Below are positions 1 through 9,119 of a stretch of 64,000 bases of DNA, piece after piece. Location of the stretch: the NCBI RefSeq assembly GCF_022267515.1, contig NZ_JAKFGB010000011.1, positions 62,001 to 126,000 on the forward strand. The letters run 5' to 3'. The stretch comes from Rubinisphaera margarita (GTDB lineage: Bacteria > Planctomycetota > Planctomycetia > Planctomycetales > Planctomycetaceae). Position 1 is the stretch's first letter, and every line of letters starts with the position of its first letter. The notes under the pieces are model-generated. The model was not told the DNA's origin, searched no databases, and saw only the letters and a list, made by a program, of their open reading frames with translations. A program made the translations under genes and the position numbers.

Positions 1-1
1 G

Positions 2-43
2 ACCGACCGCCCGGAGTTCATCCGCGAGGCGATCCAGAAGTAA
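2..43 (+). CDS. C-terminal end of an unidentified protein (partial)
   Basis: Only the last 13 codons and a TAA stop are inside the window. The frame reads TDRPEFIREAIQK, which looks like an ordinary amphipathic C-terminal helix. Too little is present to assign a family. The call rests on an open frame from the window edge and a clean stop, followed by sequence with no coding character. Another frame cannot be excluded. Confidence 0.45.
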   Translation, partial: TDRPEFIREAIQK

Positions 44-186
44 GTCATCCCCCAGCAGGCGGCGGCGCAGCCGTCGGAGAAGTGGGCTTTGACGAGGCTT
101 GCTCCGGGAAGCGTACCTCGCCCTCGCAATCAGCGAGAACCCGCGAGTTGAGGCGAGCGACAGCAGCGTTCTCCTACGGCTGCGCC

Positions 187-211
187 GCCCTGATAGCCGA
201 GCTATCAGGGC
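187..211. repeat. Perfect 10-bp inverted repeat (hairpin)
   Basis: GCCCTGATAG and CTATCAGGGC are separated by a 5-nt loop, CCGAG. The element lies in the 300-bp gene-free stretch between the partial gene at the left edge and the convergent mazG gene. No T-tract follows on either strand, so it is not a good intrinsic terminator. The flanking CCACCC resembles the end of the TGGCACCC repeats found elsewhere in the window, so it may belong to a related intergenic palindrome family. Apart from this hairpin and the repeat at 289-317, I see nothing in 44-345. Confidence 0.6.
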
Positions 212-288
212 CACCCATAAGATAGCGTCTTGCATAAACCTGCGAGAATTGGCAGCGAACGAGGAATTCGACGGGGTCTCGCTCAAGA

Positions 289-317
289 GCCCTCGCTGAC
301 GCTTCGCGTTGGGATTG
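289..317. repeat. Half-site of the CCCTCGCT-ACGCTTCG-GTTGGGATTG intergenic repeat
   Basis: This stretch matches the right arm of the long inverted repeat at 40876-40933 almost base for base (CCCTCGCTGACGCTTCG, then GTTGGGATTG). A degenerate relative, CTTCGAGTTGGGATTG, lies near 10491-10507. It sits in the intergenic space downstream of mazG. The left arm is missing here, so it is an isolated half of the element. Function unknown. Confidence 0.5.
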
Positions 318-345
318 GACGTGAAGCACTCTCCACCACAGTGGA

Positions 346-1260
346 CTACGCTCCCTTTTCCTGCTTCTCGCGTTGTTTCTCGGCCTGATACTGGGCTTCC
401 ATCTCGACGAGCGTCGCCTTATCGATCGACATCCCGTTGCGGGCGAGGCCGGTTTCGATGGCACGGAAGCGGCGTTTGAATTTCGCGTTGGTCTTCCGCA
501 GAGCTTCTTCCGGATTTAACTTCCAGCGACGCGCGATGTTCGCGAGCACGAACAGGACATCGCCGAGCTCTTCCTCGGCTCGCTGGCGGCGGGCTTCGTC
601 TTCAATCGGAACATCATGCGTGTGCTCGGCATCGATGGAGATCTCCATCGTCTCCGACGGTTCGGCTTCGTAAAGTTCATCCCGCAGTTCGTCGAGTTCT
701 TCCTGCAGTTTGCTGAAGAGCATATCGCGATGCGGGAAGTCGTACCCGACGCGGGCCGCTTTGTCCTGCAGTCGTGCAGCCGCGGCTAGAGCGGGCAAGT
801 CCTGCGGAAGACCGTCGAGCTTCGATTCGCGTTTCGGCTTGCCTTCCGCCTGCTTGATTTTGTCCCAGGTCTGCTTCACCTGATCCGCGGTGTCGACCGA
901 TTCCTCGCCAAAGACATGGGGATGCCGCCGGACCATTTTCTCTCGGAGGACGCGAACGACATCGATGATATTGAAGCGGTCTTCATCGGCTCCGATTTGT
1001 GCATCCAGAACGACCTGCAGCAGCACATCGCCGAGTTCTTCGACAATCGCCGCATCGTCTCCGGAGTCGATCGCTTCAAGCAGCTCGTAGGTTTCTTCGA
1101 GGGTAAACGGCTTGATGGTTTCCAGTGTCTGTTGACGATCCCAGGGGCAGCCCTCGGGGGAACGCAGATGGGCGATCACCTGGCAGAGCTGCCAGAATTC
1201 CTGTTGAACCTGGCTCTGATCTGGCGGATGGCCCATGGACCGATTGGATGGGGACGTCAT
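346..1260 (-). CDS. mazG: Nucleoside triphosphate pyrophosphohydrolase MazG
   Basis: MazG hydrolyses (d)NTPs to NMP and pyrophosphate, acting in the cytoplasm as a house-cleaning enzyme. The 304-residue protein has the double-domain form. The N-terminal repeat shows GCPWD (residues 37-41), the EExxE-type helix EETYELLEAI (55-64) and EELGDVLLQVV (from 74). A second EEELGDVLFVLANIARR stands near residue 250, followed by the typical ALRKTNAKFKRRF tail. A charged insert between the halves (around 195-240, with EDEARRQRAEEE) is a common lineage difference. The start at 1260 is preceded by GAGGAAT at good spacing. A longer in-frame extension to 1359 lacks family similarity. It is divergent from the secreted-protein gene at 1395. 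The family assignment is firm. Confidence 0.95.
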   Translation of the reverse strand: MTSPSNRSMGHPPDQSQVQQEFWQLCQVIAHLRSPEGCPWDRQQTLETIKPFTLEETYELLEAIDSGDDAAIVEELGDVLLQVVLDAQIGADEDRFNIIDVVRVLREKMVRRHPHVFGEESVDTADQVKQTWDKIKQAEGKPKRESKLDGLPQDLPALAAAARLQDKAARVGYDFPHRDMLFSKLQEELDELRDELYEAEPSETMEISIDAEHTHDVPIEDEARRQRAEEELGDVLFVLANIARRWKLNPEEALRKTNAKFKRRFRAIETGLARNGMSIDKATLVEMEAQYQAEKQREKQEKGA

Positions 1261-1394
1261 AGGATTCCTCGTATGAGTTCCGCCGGTTTCAGTGAAATCG
1301 GGCGGAGGATGATTTGCGGAGCAGACGCGACTATACTGAAGTCTGCTCGTGCATCTCAACGCACCACTTCCCCGAAGATTCGAGGAGTCTAATC

Positions 1395-1928
1395 GTGTTC
1401 AGGTTCTCTGCACTGTTGCTCGCTGCCTGCTTGTTCGCTCCCTCCGCCGCCGGCGTCTGCTTCGCCGATGACGGGAAAGAAGGCCCGAAGGTGTCCCGGC
1501 AGGAAGCCGAGCAGGCTTTCGTCGAACAGCTTTCCAATGTTGCCCTTGTCGGCTACTTCTCGGTTGAAGGAGCGAATGACGGGAACAACAAGCCGGAACG
1601 CTACGAGATCCGTAAGATCAACAAGGTCAACGAATCGACGTGGATGTTTCAGACCCGCATCAAGTACGGACAGGTCGATGCCACCGTGCCGCTGCTGATC
1701 CCGGTTGAATGGGCCGGAGACACGCCGATGGTCTCTCTCACCGATTTCACCATTCCCGGAATGGGAACGTTCACCTGCCGCGTGCTCTTTCACGAAGATC
1801 GCTACGCCGGCACATGGCAGCACGGCGAGAACGGCGGTCATATGTGGGGGACAATCGAAAAGCTCCCTGAACAGCAGGACGAGAACACCGGCAACCGCCG
1901 CAGCCGGGATGGTTCGAAGAGCAAGTAG
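1395..1928 (+). CDS. Small secreted protein of unknown function
   Basis: The start is a GTG with GAGGAG eight bases upstream. It gives a classic signal peptide (hydrophobic FRFSALLLAACLFAPSAAG, cleavage probably after residue 22-26) and a mature domain of about 150 residues. The mature part alternates short beta strands (QTRIKYGQVDATVPLLIPVE, then FHEDRYAGTWQHGENGGHMWG) and ends in a charged, disordered tail. The GTWQHGENGGHMWGTIEK stretch suggests a small beta-barrel or lipocalin-like fold, but this is inference. Export to the periplasm or beyond is likely. It stands alone between mazG (divergent) and the terminator at 2325. I do not recognise a named family. Confidence 0.75.
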   Translation: MFRFSALLLAACLFAPSAAGVCFADDGKEGPKVSRQEAEQAFVEQLSNVALVGYFSVEGANDGNNKPERYEIRKINKVNESTWMFQTRIKYGQVDATVPLLIPVEWAGDTPMVSLTDFTIPGMGTFTCRVLFHEDRYAGTWQHGENGGHMWGTIEKLPEQQDENTGNRRSRDGSKSK

Positions 1929-2119
1929 GTTCACTCCGGTAGCAAAACGTCGATTCGCCCCCTTCACCGAAGCGGGCGATACTCACATTGCACAGCAGGG
2001 TTAGCATTCCGCTGGATCGCGTTTGTTGAAACGAGTGAAAGGAAACGTCCTCTTCGCTGTTCTGCATCCAGAATGACCCTCCCGAGAAAATCCTTCTTCG
2101 TTGAAGTTGACCCCGGCGT

Positions 2120-2163
2120 CGATTGGCATGCTTGCCCTGCTCCGCGATGCAAGCATGGCACCC
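2120..2163. repeat. TGGCACCC-type palindromic intergenic repeat, copy 1
   Basis: GGCATGCTTGCCCTGC is followed by CCGCGATGCAAGCATGGCACCC, so the GCATGCTTGC and GCAAGCATG arms pair. Extended leftwards to the TCGA, the copy differs from the one at 61690-61732 in only about two positions over 45 bp, although they lie 60 kb apart. The surrounding 1929-2324 is non-coding as far as I can see. Confidence 0.8.
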
Positions 2164-2324
2164 AGCAGAAAGTCCACTCCAGTAGGGTCCGCTGTGCGGA
2201 CGCGGATTACGTACCGCTGACCGAGTCGGCGTTCCTTGTTACTTCGAACGAGACTGCGATGTGAATCCTGACAATCGACCGCGAAGTTCACGTCCATTCC
2301 GAGTCCGCAGAGCGAACCCGACGA

Positions 2325-2358
2325 AAAAAGCCCACTCCTGTTAAGGAGTGGGCTTTTT
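2325..2358. terminator. Bidirectional rho-independent terminator
   Basis: AAAAAGCCCACTCCT pairs perfectly with AGGAGTGGGCTTTTT across a GTTA loop (15-bp stem). A-runs and T-runs on both sides make it functional in either direction. It sits 21 bp beyond the stop of the minus-strand DUF1552 gene and also downstream of the plus-strand gene ending at 1928. Confidence 0.93.
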
Positions 2359-2379
2359 GTTTTCTCGTTCTTGTTCGAC

Positions 2380-3696
2380 TTAGCTGAGCGACAGGGCTCC
2401 TTCGCCGCAGTAGTCGGGGTTACCGAACGTCTTGAGGTTGTGGCCGAAGCTGTGGGCCAGAGCCAGATGCAGGCGGTTGTGGGCGACGCGGCCGAGCTTC
2501 AGTGAGCGGCCCATCTTGTAACCCATACCGCCACCGATCATCACGAACGGGATGTCGTTCAGCGTGTGCGAACTTCCCTTACCGAGTTCGTTGGTCCAGA
2601 TGACCATCGTGTGATCGAGCATGCTGCCGTTGTCACCCGGTTCCGGCGTTTCGGCCAGCTTCTTACACAGGTAAGCAACCTGCTCGGCATACCAGGTATT
2701 GATTTTGGTCAGCTTATCCATGGCGTCGGTATTGCTGTCCGGTTCGTGCGACAGGGAGTGGTGTCCTTCGTCGATACCGAGCCAGCTCATCTTGGCCTGG
2801 CCAACCGAGTTCGTGTACTGCAGCGAGGCGATACGGGCGAAGTCGGACTTGAAGCTGTTGACCATCAGCTCGATCTGCATCTTGCTGATCTTGGGCATGT
2901 TCTCGTTGGTGTCGCGGACGCCGAGTTCAAGCTGAGGCACGGCGTGGCCGACGGCAGCCGGATTCTCCTGCTTCAGTTCCTTCTCCATCTCGCGAACGAA
3001 CGTTGTCTGCTCTTCGAGCAATTGCCGATCTTCCACGCTGACCATCGAGCGAATCTTCGCCAGGTCCGCCTGAAGGGGATCGAGAATGCTCTTCAGACTC
3101 TCTCGATCTTTCAGCTGACCATAGAGCTTGGAAAGCATCTTGTACGGATCATCAATCGGAGCAATCGGCTTATTGGCGCCGGCGTAGACCATCCGGGTCC
3201 AGGTATCGGCCCGTTCTGGAACCACGACACCGAATTCGAGCGAGCCAAACCGGGTCCGGGTTTCAGGATTGCTCTGCAGTGCGTTCTTGATCTCCTGATC
3301 GATCGACAGACCGCTCGCCCAGCCAGCTGGCGTGTGCGAACCACCCTGAATGTTGCCGGGGAACAGTTCGGTCCCGGTCAGCAGGCAGCCGATCCCTCGC
3401 ATGTGGCTGTCGCCGTCTCCGCCAATCTTGTCGCTCACGCCGTGCAGGAGCAGCATCTTGTCTTTATACGGAGCGAGCGGCTGCAGAATCGGCTTGAGAG
3501 TGAAGTTCTCGCCCTCTTCTTCCGGCCAGAACTGATCCGGCACCACACCATTCGGGCTGAAGATCACCACCAGACGCTGCTTTTTCGCCGATGCCCCGGC
3601 AAATCCGAGACTTGGCAGACCCGACAAAAACGGCAGGGAAAGCGCGCCAAGTCCAAGTTGCTTGACGAAATCACGGCGTTGCAGATTGTATGTCAT
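2380..3696 (-). CDS. DUF1552 domain protein with Tat-type signal
   Basis: This 438-residue protein begins with a twin-arginine signal (LQRRDFVKQLGLGALSLPFL), pointing to folded export by Tat. The body matches DUF1552 proteins, known mainly from Planctomycetota, Verrucomicrobiota and Myxococcota: FSPNGVVPDQFWP near residue 46, LLLHGVSDKIGGDGDSHMRG, GGSHTPAGWASGLSIDQ, and the C-terminal TMVIWTNELGKGSSHTLNDIPFVMIGGG. The fold is thought to relate to DUF1501/sulfatase-like alkaline phosphatase proteins; the biochemical role is unknown. The DUF1592 gene lies 136 bp upstream on the same strand, the usual partner order, so the two probably form an operon ending at the terminator at 2325-2358. Confidence 0.92.
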   Translation of the reverse strand: MTYNLQRRDFVKQLGLGALSLPFLSGLPSLGFAGASAKKQRLVVIFSPNGVVPDQFWPEEEGENFTLKPILQPLAPYKDKMLLLHGVSDKIGGDGDSHMRGIGCLLTGTELFPGNIQGGSHTPAGWASGLSIDQEIKNALQSNPETRTRFGSLEFGVVVPERADTWTRMVYAGANKPIAPIDDPYKMLSKLYGQLKDRESLKSILDPLQADLAKIRSMVSVEDRQLLEEQTTFVREMEKELKQENPAAVGHAVPQLELGVRDTNENMPKISKMQIELMVNSFKSDFARIASLQYTNSVGQAKMSWLGIDEGHHSLSHEPDSNTDAMDKLTKINTWYAEQVAYLCKKLAETPEPGDNGSMLDHTMVIWTNELGKGSSHTLNDIPFVMIGGGMGYKMGRSLKLGRVAHNRLHLALAHSFGHNLKTFGNPDYCGEGALSLS

Positions 3697-3832
3697 GGCA
3701 AGATCCCTAAGGCAGGATGAGTAAGGTGGGTCAATTCAATTATACAGCGATTTTGATGGATGAACAGCCGAATTCCCTACAGGCGCTGGAGTTCCGGCAC
3801 AGCACGGAGCTCCGCCCCTAAGGCACCTTTGT

Positions 3833-6169
3833 TCACTTCGCGGCAGACTTCGCCATTTGATCCTGACGGGCCTGTCGACGCTGCTGAGCCGATTTCAGGG
3901 TAATCTGCACCAGCATTCGCTGCATGTTGAAGTTGTTCTTCTGGAAGTCTTCATGCAACTGGCCAAGCATTTCCGGTCCGAAGGCCTGAATGGGCTGCTT
4001 GGTCAGGTACTGAAACATCTGTTCGATGAACGCCTGATGAGCCTCGTCACTGGTCACCAGGAATTTTGAGAGCTCTTCGGCACCGACAAACTTCGCTTCT
4101 TCACCGTCCCGGGAGACGTAAGAACCGGATGCGTCGATCGATTTCGCCCCTTCCTTCGTTCGGTATCGGCCAACCTCATCAAAATTCTCCAATACGAACC
4201 CGAGATGATTAATCAGTCCGTGGCAGGATTTGCAGGCAACAGGAGCCGTCTGATGGGCGACCCGTTCGCGTGTGGTCAGTGACGGATCGAGATCCGGCGG
4301 CGTCGGCGTGACGGCGATCGGGGGCGGCTTGAGGAATCGCCCCAGCAGACTGCGTGACAGGAACACCCCGCGGTGAATCGGCGAGGTCGCACTCTCATAA
4401 GCCAGTCCGGCCAGCATGTAGGGGTGTGTCAGCAGTCCTGATCGCTGATCCGGTTCGAACGAGGCCTTCTCGAACAACGGCCCATCCACTTCGCCCAGTC
4501 CGTAGAACTTCGCGATGCGCGGATTCACGAAAATCGTGTCGGCCTGCAGCAGTGTGCGGAAGTCCGAACTTTCCGACCAGAAGATGTCGTTGATGTAGAG
4601 TTCGAGCGAGGCCCTGAGATCGTTCGCAAGCTCCGGCGTGAACTCGGCGTGTTCTTCGTCGGCCTTGTCCATTTCGGAGAAGTGGTCGAAGTAGAGCCAC
4701 TGATGGAAGAAGGACCGGACCTTCGACCGGGCTCGCATGTCCTGAGCCATCCGTTCGGCCTGCCATTGCAGATCCTTGCCATCGACAAGCTTCTTCTGGG
4801 CGGCGGATTTCAGCAGCGAAGCATCCGGGATCGAATCCCACAGAGTCAGCGCCATCCAGGCGGCGTAGTCGTAATCGTCGAACTCACTGCTGCCGACATA
4901 AGGGAACAGAAACCGCGGCGACTTGAGCGTGAGGAGCAGCGAGCGTTTCACACCCGCAGCCAGATCGGGAGCCCCCTCGAACTGCTGATCGACATAGAGC
5001 TTCTTCACTTCGTCTGACAGCGGGCGACGAAATGCACGGCTCGCGAAGTCGACACAGAACTGCTTCAGCTTCGGCTCCGTTTCCTCGGTGAACTCCCTCA
5101 CTTTGATCAGGGAATCGAGGCGGGCAAGAACCTTGTCAGCGACTTCGATAGCCGCAGCAGTAGTGGCGTCGTCCCATTCGGGCGAAACCTGCACGCCGCG
5201 TTCGTAGCCGACACTCTTGTCGTCCGGCGGGAAGTTCGTCTCAACGATCAACCATTCCGGGAACGTCGCCTTAGACAGCGCATAGGGGGGAATTAACTCT
5301 TCGGGCCCATGCGGAGGCTTCCATTTCAGTTTGATGCCGACTGTCTTATCCGACTTGGCTTTGTTCAGATCGAGGCGCAGTGAATAAGGGCGGCCCTCGA
5401 TCAGGAAGATGTCTTTCCGGTACTCGGTCTGATCACCGGACTTCACGCGGAAGTCGATCAGCGGTTCCGAACCCCCGTTGATCCAGAGTTCGCCGCCGTT
5501 CGCGGAGTCGACTACGAATTCGTAGTACCCGGTCTTCGGCGCGAAGATCGAGCCAGACCAACTGATGACGTACTGCTCGTCCTTAATGTTTTCCGGATCG
5601 GGGCCGGCTTCGCCGAAGTCGAAGTCGATCACGTGATCGATCCGCTCGATGGCGATGTTGTCCTTGCCACGATTGCGGGACTTGTAATAGCGGCCTTCGA
5701 GCCCCTGCTCGTTCCCGAACTGATTGGTCCACTGAAAGCTCGCCACCAGGTCGGCAACGCTGTTGCGATACTGCCGCACGGTCAGGCGCGAGAAATCGAC
5801 CGTCGGCGGCTGATTCCGCACGCGAGCAATGATGGAGTAAAACTCCTGATGGATATAAGCGGCGACAGCTTCCGCGTCTTCAGCGACACAGGCTTCCGGC
5901 TCGCCTTCCGGCATGGCCGCCGAGATGTAGTTGGCCAGTTCACTGACAGCCAGATCGCCAATCAGCGGTTCAGCGTAAACAGACGGAACGCCCTGACCCT
6001 GATTCCCGTGGCAATCGGCGCACTGTTTGGCGTAGATTGCCTTCCCCTTCTCCAGCTGCGGATCGTCGGCGGCTGCAACACCATTCGAGCAAACGAAAAG
6101 CACAACACACAGGAGCGGAAAGACTCCTGGCTGAGTTCGAAATCGAGCGTGAATCCGGAAATCAACCAT
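3833..6169 (-). CDS. DUF1592/DUF1588/DUF1585 c-type cytochrome-like protein with PA14 domain
   Basis: This is a 778-residue secreted protein. Its signal peptide ends near residue 33, and a CADCH haem-binding motif (50-54) follows in a small cytochrome c-like domain. A PA14-like beta domain (about 155-300; SWSGSIFAPKTGYYEFVVDS, GGELWINGG) suggests carbohydrate binding. The remaining modules are the planctomycete DUF1587/1595/1592/1588/1585 set: ASRAFRRPL, FFHQWLYFDHF, GLLTHPYMLAGLAYESATSP, and a second haem motif CKSCH (646-650). Proteins of this group are encoded next to DUF1552 partners, as here (gap 136 bp). The role is unproven; extracellular redox chemistry on polymers is a reasonable guess. 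It is divergent from the lactonase gene, with the 325-bp gap 6170-6494 probably carrying promoters for both. Confidence 0.92.
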   Translation of the reverse strand: MVDFRIHARFRTQPGVFPLLCVVLFVCSNGVAAADDPQLEKGKAIYAKQCADCHGNQGQGVPSVYAEPLIGDLAVSELANYISAAMPEGEPEACVAEDAEAVAAYIHQEFYSIIARVRNQPPTVDFSRLTVRQYRNSVADLVASFQWTNQFGNEQGLEGRYYKSRNRGKDNIAIERIDHVIDFDFGEAGPDPENIKDEQYVISWSGSIFAPKTGYYEFVVDSANGGELWINGGSEPLIDFRVKSGDQTEYRKDIFLIEGRPYSLRLDLNKAKSDKTVGIKLKWKPPHGPEELIPPYALSKATFPEWLIVETNFPPDDKSVGYERGVQVSPEWDDATTAAAIEVADKVLARLDSLIKVREFTEETEPKLKQFCVDFASRAFRRPLSDEVKKLYVDQQFEGAPDLAAGVKRSLLLTLKSPRFLFPYVGSSEFDDYDYAAWMALTLWDSIPDASLLKSAAQKKLVDGKDLQWQAERMAQDMRARSKVRSFFHQWLYFDHFSEMDKADEEHAEFTPELANDLRASLELYINDIFWSESSDFRTLLQADTIFVNPRIAKFYGLGEVDGPLFEKASFEPDQRSGLLTHPYMLAGLAYESATSPIHRGVFLSRSLLGRFLKPPPIAVTPTPPDLDPSLTTRERVAHQTAPVACKSCHGLINHLGFVLENFDEVGRYRTKEGAKSIDASGSYVSRDGEEAKFVGAEELSKFLVTSDEAHQAFIEQMFQYLTKQPIQAFGPEMLGQLHEDFQKNNFNMQRMLVQITLKSAQQRRQARQDQMAKSAAK

Positions 6170-6494
6170 ATTTGTCCTCTATGGGTCGCGGGGGACGCGA
6201 AGGCAGGCAGCGATGAGGGAGGGGTGGACCGACACCGGGGCGGTACCGATCCAACCATCATTATATGAGTCTCGGTGCGAACAGGCAAACGAATTCCGCG
6301 TGAAGTCCCCTGTTTCCATGGGCGAAACCACCCATAGTGATCGGATTTCGACGAGTTTTTCGGGTTTCGCTGTTGATTGTCTTCGCGCCGTTATAGAATT
6401 GAGATCCATTCAAAAAATCGCCAGTTGCAACTCGCGGGCCGGCGATTGTTTCTCATGCCCTTCAGTGGCGTCAGCGGGTCGGGGGAGTTGGGTA

Positions 6495-7643
6495 ATGCGT
6501 TGGTTTTCAGTCGGACTCTGGCTGTGCTGCGTGGCAACGATCGGCTACGCACAGGAACAGACCGGACAGCAGGATGTGACGGTTTTTGTCGGCACCTACA
6601 CCACGGCTGGAAGCCAGGGAATTTACACGCTCAACTTCGATCCTGGCACGGGCGAATTGAAGCATACGGGAGATCCGGTCTTTCTCCCCAATCCTTCCTT
6701 TCTGCGAATGCACCCGAAAAAGCCGGTGCTCTACGCCGTTAGTGAAGTGAGAGACTTCGAGGGGAAGCAAACCGGATCGGTCGCCGCCTACGCCTGCGAT
6801 TCGGGCGCGGACACACTCACGCTTCTTAATCAGGTGGATTCCGCAGGGGGTTCGCCCTGCCATCTGGCGGTCGATTCGACCGGGTCGTCGCTGGTTGTGG
6901 CCAACTACAGCTCGGGCACGGTGGCCAGTTTCAAGATTCAGGACGACGGCTCGCTGTCCGAAGCGGTCAGTGTGATGCAGCACGAAGGGAGCAGCATCAA
7001 CGAAACTCGCCAGGAAGCACCGCACGCGCACTCGGTCATGATCTCCGCCGATAACCGCTTTGTATACGCGGCCGATCTCGGCACCGACAAGGTGATGATC
7101 TACCGGTTCGATCCGAAATCGGCTGAGCTGACGCCGGCGAGTTCTCCGCCTGTTGACCTCGAACCGGGCTCTGGGCCACGGCATCTGGTGATCAATACCG
7201 AGGGTGATGGCGTCTATGTCCTGAACGAACTGGCGTCCACGATCACGCTGCTGGAACGGAACGGGGAAACCGGGTCGCTGGCGGTACTGCAGACGATGAA
7301 CACGTTGCCGGAAGGGTTCGAGGGAACCAACGGCACTGCCGAGATCCTGCTTCATCCGTCGGGCAAATCGATTTACGCGTCCAATCGGGGGCACGATTCG
7401 ATCGCCATGTTCAAGGTGGTGGGCTGCACTGGAAGACTGGAATCGCAGGGGCATATTTCCACAGGTGGCGAGGTTCCTCGCAATTTTAATATCGTTCCGG
7501 GCGGAAACTGGCTCCTCGCCGCCAATCAGAAGACTAATAATATAGTCGTCTTCCGGATCGACCCCGAATTCGGCCAGCTCGAGAACTCGGGGCAATCGAT
7601 CTCGGTGCCCGCACCGGTTTGCCTCTGCTTCACGGAGCGGTAG
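6495..7643 (+). CDS. Lactonase-family seven-bladed beta-propeller (6-phosphogluconolactonase-like), exported
   Basis: The 382-residue protein matches the YbhE/Pgl lactonase family (PF10282). Visible motifs are VFVGTYTTAGSQGIYTLNFD at the mature N-terminus, PCHLAVDSTGSSLVVANYSSGTVASF, APHAHSVMISADNRFVYAADLG, GSGPRHLVI, and TAEILLHPSGKSIYASNRGHDSIAMF near the end. Unlike cytoplasmic Pgl it has a signal peptide (MRWFSVGLWLCCVATIGYAQ), so the substrate is probably an extracytoplasmic lactone rather than 6-phosphogluconolactone. The start at 6495 follows GGGGGAG. A longer frame upstream has no family similarity. Family certain, substrate unknown. The ABC permease gene begins 80 bp downstream on the same strand. 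Confidence 0.9.
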   Translation: MRWFSVGLWLCCVATIGYAQEQTGQQDVTVFVGTYTTAGSQGIYTLNFDPGTGELKHTGDPVFLPNPSFLRMHPKKPVLYAVSEVRDFEGKQTGSVAAYACDSGADTLTLLNQVDSAGGSPCHLAVDSTGSSLVVANYSSGTVASFKIQDDGSLSEAVSVMQHEGSSINETRQEAPHAHSVMISADNRFVYAADLGTDKVMIYRFDPKSAELTPASSPPVDLEPGSGPRHLVINTEGDGVYVLNELASTITLLERNGETGSLAVLQTMNTLPEGFEGTNGTAEILLHPSGKSIYASNRGHDSIAMFKVVGCTGRLESQGHISTGGEVPRNFNIVPGGNWLLAANQKTNNIVVFRIDPEFGQLENSGQSISVPAPVCLCFTER

Positions 7644-7723
7644 AGTTCAGACTGCCGTCTGCTGGTTTCGCCATCTCCTCGGAGATCCTCCGCATTTCCA
7701 TCGCGTGAGGATCTGAAGGTCTT

Positions 7724-9052
7724 ATGTTTCGATTCGCGCTGCACAATGTTCTCAGCCGACCGGTTCGCTCCGGCCTGGCCATTCTGGGAATGACCGTCGC
7801 CATCATGGGCATGGTCGGACTCTTCTCGATCGCCGAGGGATTGGACCGCGTTGTCGGCAACACGCTGAACCGGGTCTCAGGCTTCGTGGCCATGCAAAGG
7901 GGCGCTCCCATCCCCCTCTTCTCAACGTTGCCGCGAGCGTGGATTGAGGAAATTGAGACCATTCCGGGCGTTCGCGCGGCCACCTCGGAATGCTGGACCC
8001 GGGTGAATGTGATTGAAGGAGAAATCGTCGTCTCTCCCCCTCGAATGCTTTGCGGGACCGATATCGAACGCCGTTCGCAACTCGAAGTCGGTCTGTTTCG
8101 GGAAGATATTGTCGCCGGGCGGTTTCTGCAGCCGCAGGATGTCGGGACGCGACACTGCGTGATCAGTCGACAGATCGCTGAAGAGCAGGAGAAAACGGTC
8201 GGCGATCCGCTGGAAGTTAACGGGTACGAACTGCAGATCATCGGCGTCTACCATACCGGATCGCTAATGCTCGACGTCGCGATCATGATTGACGATGCCC
8301 TCTTCCGGGAGATTGCCCGCTTCGATGAGAAGACCGTCTCAAACTTCTACATCGAGCAGGACGGCACGGTCTCCGACGAAGAGCTCCAGCAGCGAATTCA
8401 GAATCAGTTTCGCGGACGAGGGCCTCAGGCCTGGCAGGGGTCGTCCTTCGTCTCGGCGTCCGGCAGGAATCCGCTGTCGGAACTGGTGACCGCGATTGAC
8501 CGGTACCTCAAACAGGCCACGGACGGAGCATCGTCGCCGGGGGCTCCAGAGTCGACTTCAACGGGGGAACGGAAAGCAAACAGTGCGGCTCTCAGCGATG
8601 ATCCGATGGAAGTCCGGCTCGCAGCCGACTGGGCCGGACGATTTGACGAGTTCATCGACGATCTCGATCTGGCTCTTGCACTGTTGACCAGCCTGGGGAT
8701 CATCATTGCAGTGGTCAGTATTGTGAATACGATGCTGATGAGTGTGACCGAACGACTGAGTGAGTTCGGGATTCTACGTGCCAACGGCTGGAGTCAGTTC
8801 GATCTGGTCCGGCTGATCGGCTGGGAAAGCCTGACGCTCGGAACCATCGGGGGGCTGTTCGGCTGCCTCATCGGCTGGGCGGGAACACTGATCGTGAATG
8901 CCACCTTCCCCGCAAAATTTGAACTCTATGCGAGCCCGTCTCTGCTGGTGGTGTCTTTGCTGGCGAGTGCAATCCTGGGAGGCTTGAGCGGGCTTTATCC
9001 GGCTTGGTGGGTCGCCCGCATGAATCCGATGGATGCAATCCGCAGAAATTAA
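7724..9052 (+). CDS. ABC transporter permease, MacB/FtsX type
   Basis: This is a 442-residue inner-membrane protein with the MacB topology. One N-terminal helix (about 12-35, RSGLAILGMTVAIMGMVGLF) is followed by a large periplasmic domain (about 40-300) and three C-terminal helices with the FtsX signature (VVSIVNTMLMSVTERLSEFG, ILRANGW, then SALYPAWW-like SGLYPAWWVARMNPMDAIRRN). A low-complexity Ser/Gly/Glu stretch around 265-290 precedes the last helices. Such permeases work with an LolD/MacB ATPase in lipoprotein release, efflux or mechanotransmission. No ATPase gene is adjacent, so the partner must be encoded elsewhere. Start at ATG 7724 after a GAAGG Shine-Dalgarno. Confidence 0.9.
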   Translation: MFRFALHNVLSRPVRSGLAILGMTVAIMGMVGLFSIAEGLDRVVGNTLNRVSGFVAMQRGAPIPLFSTLPRAWIEEIETIPGVRAATSECWTRVNVIEGEIVVSPPRMLCGTDIERRSQLEVGLFREDIVAGRFLQPQDVGTRHCVISRQIAEEQEKTVGDPLEVNGYELQIIGVYHTGSLMLDVAIMIDDALFREIARFDEKTVSNFYIEQDGTVSDEELQQRIQNQFRGRGPQAWQGSSFVSASGRNPLSELVTAIDRYLKQATDGASSPGAPESTSTGERKANSAALSDDPMEVRLAADWAGRFDEFIDDLDLALALLTSLGIIIAVVSIVNTMLMSVTERLSEFGILRANGWSQFDLVRLIGWESLTLGTIGGLFGCLIGWAGTLIVNATFPAKFELYASPSLLVVSLLASAILGGLSGLYPAWWVARMNPMDAIRRN

Positions 9053-9119
9053 ACGGTTGATCCGGTTTCCAGCCGGACCTCGATGAAGAATCGCCGGAAA
9101 GCGAAGGGACGTACTGATT

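Noticed and set aside
1929..2324. Short open frames on both strands around the repeat at 2120
   Set aside because: They have no ribosome sites, and part of their sequence is the intergenic repeat itself.
2566..3720. A 384-codon plus-strand frame across the DUF1552 gene
   Set aside because: DUF1552 on the other strand is unambiguous; the antisense frame has no ribosome site or family likeness.
6507..7595. A 362-codon minus-strand frame opposite the lactonase
   Set aside because: The lactonase propeller motifs run through the plus strand; the antisense frame lacks support.
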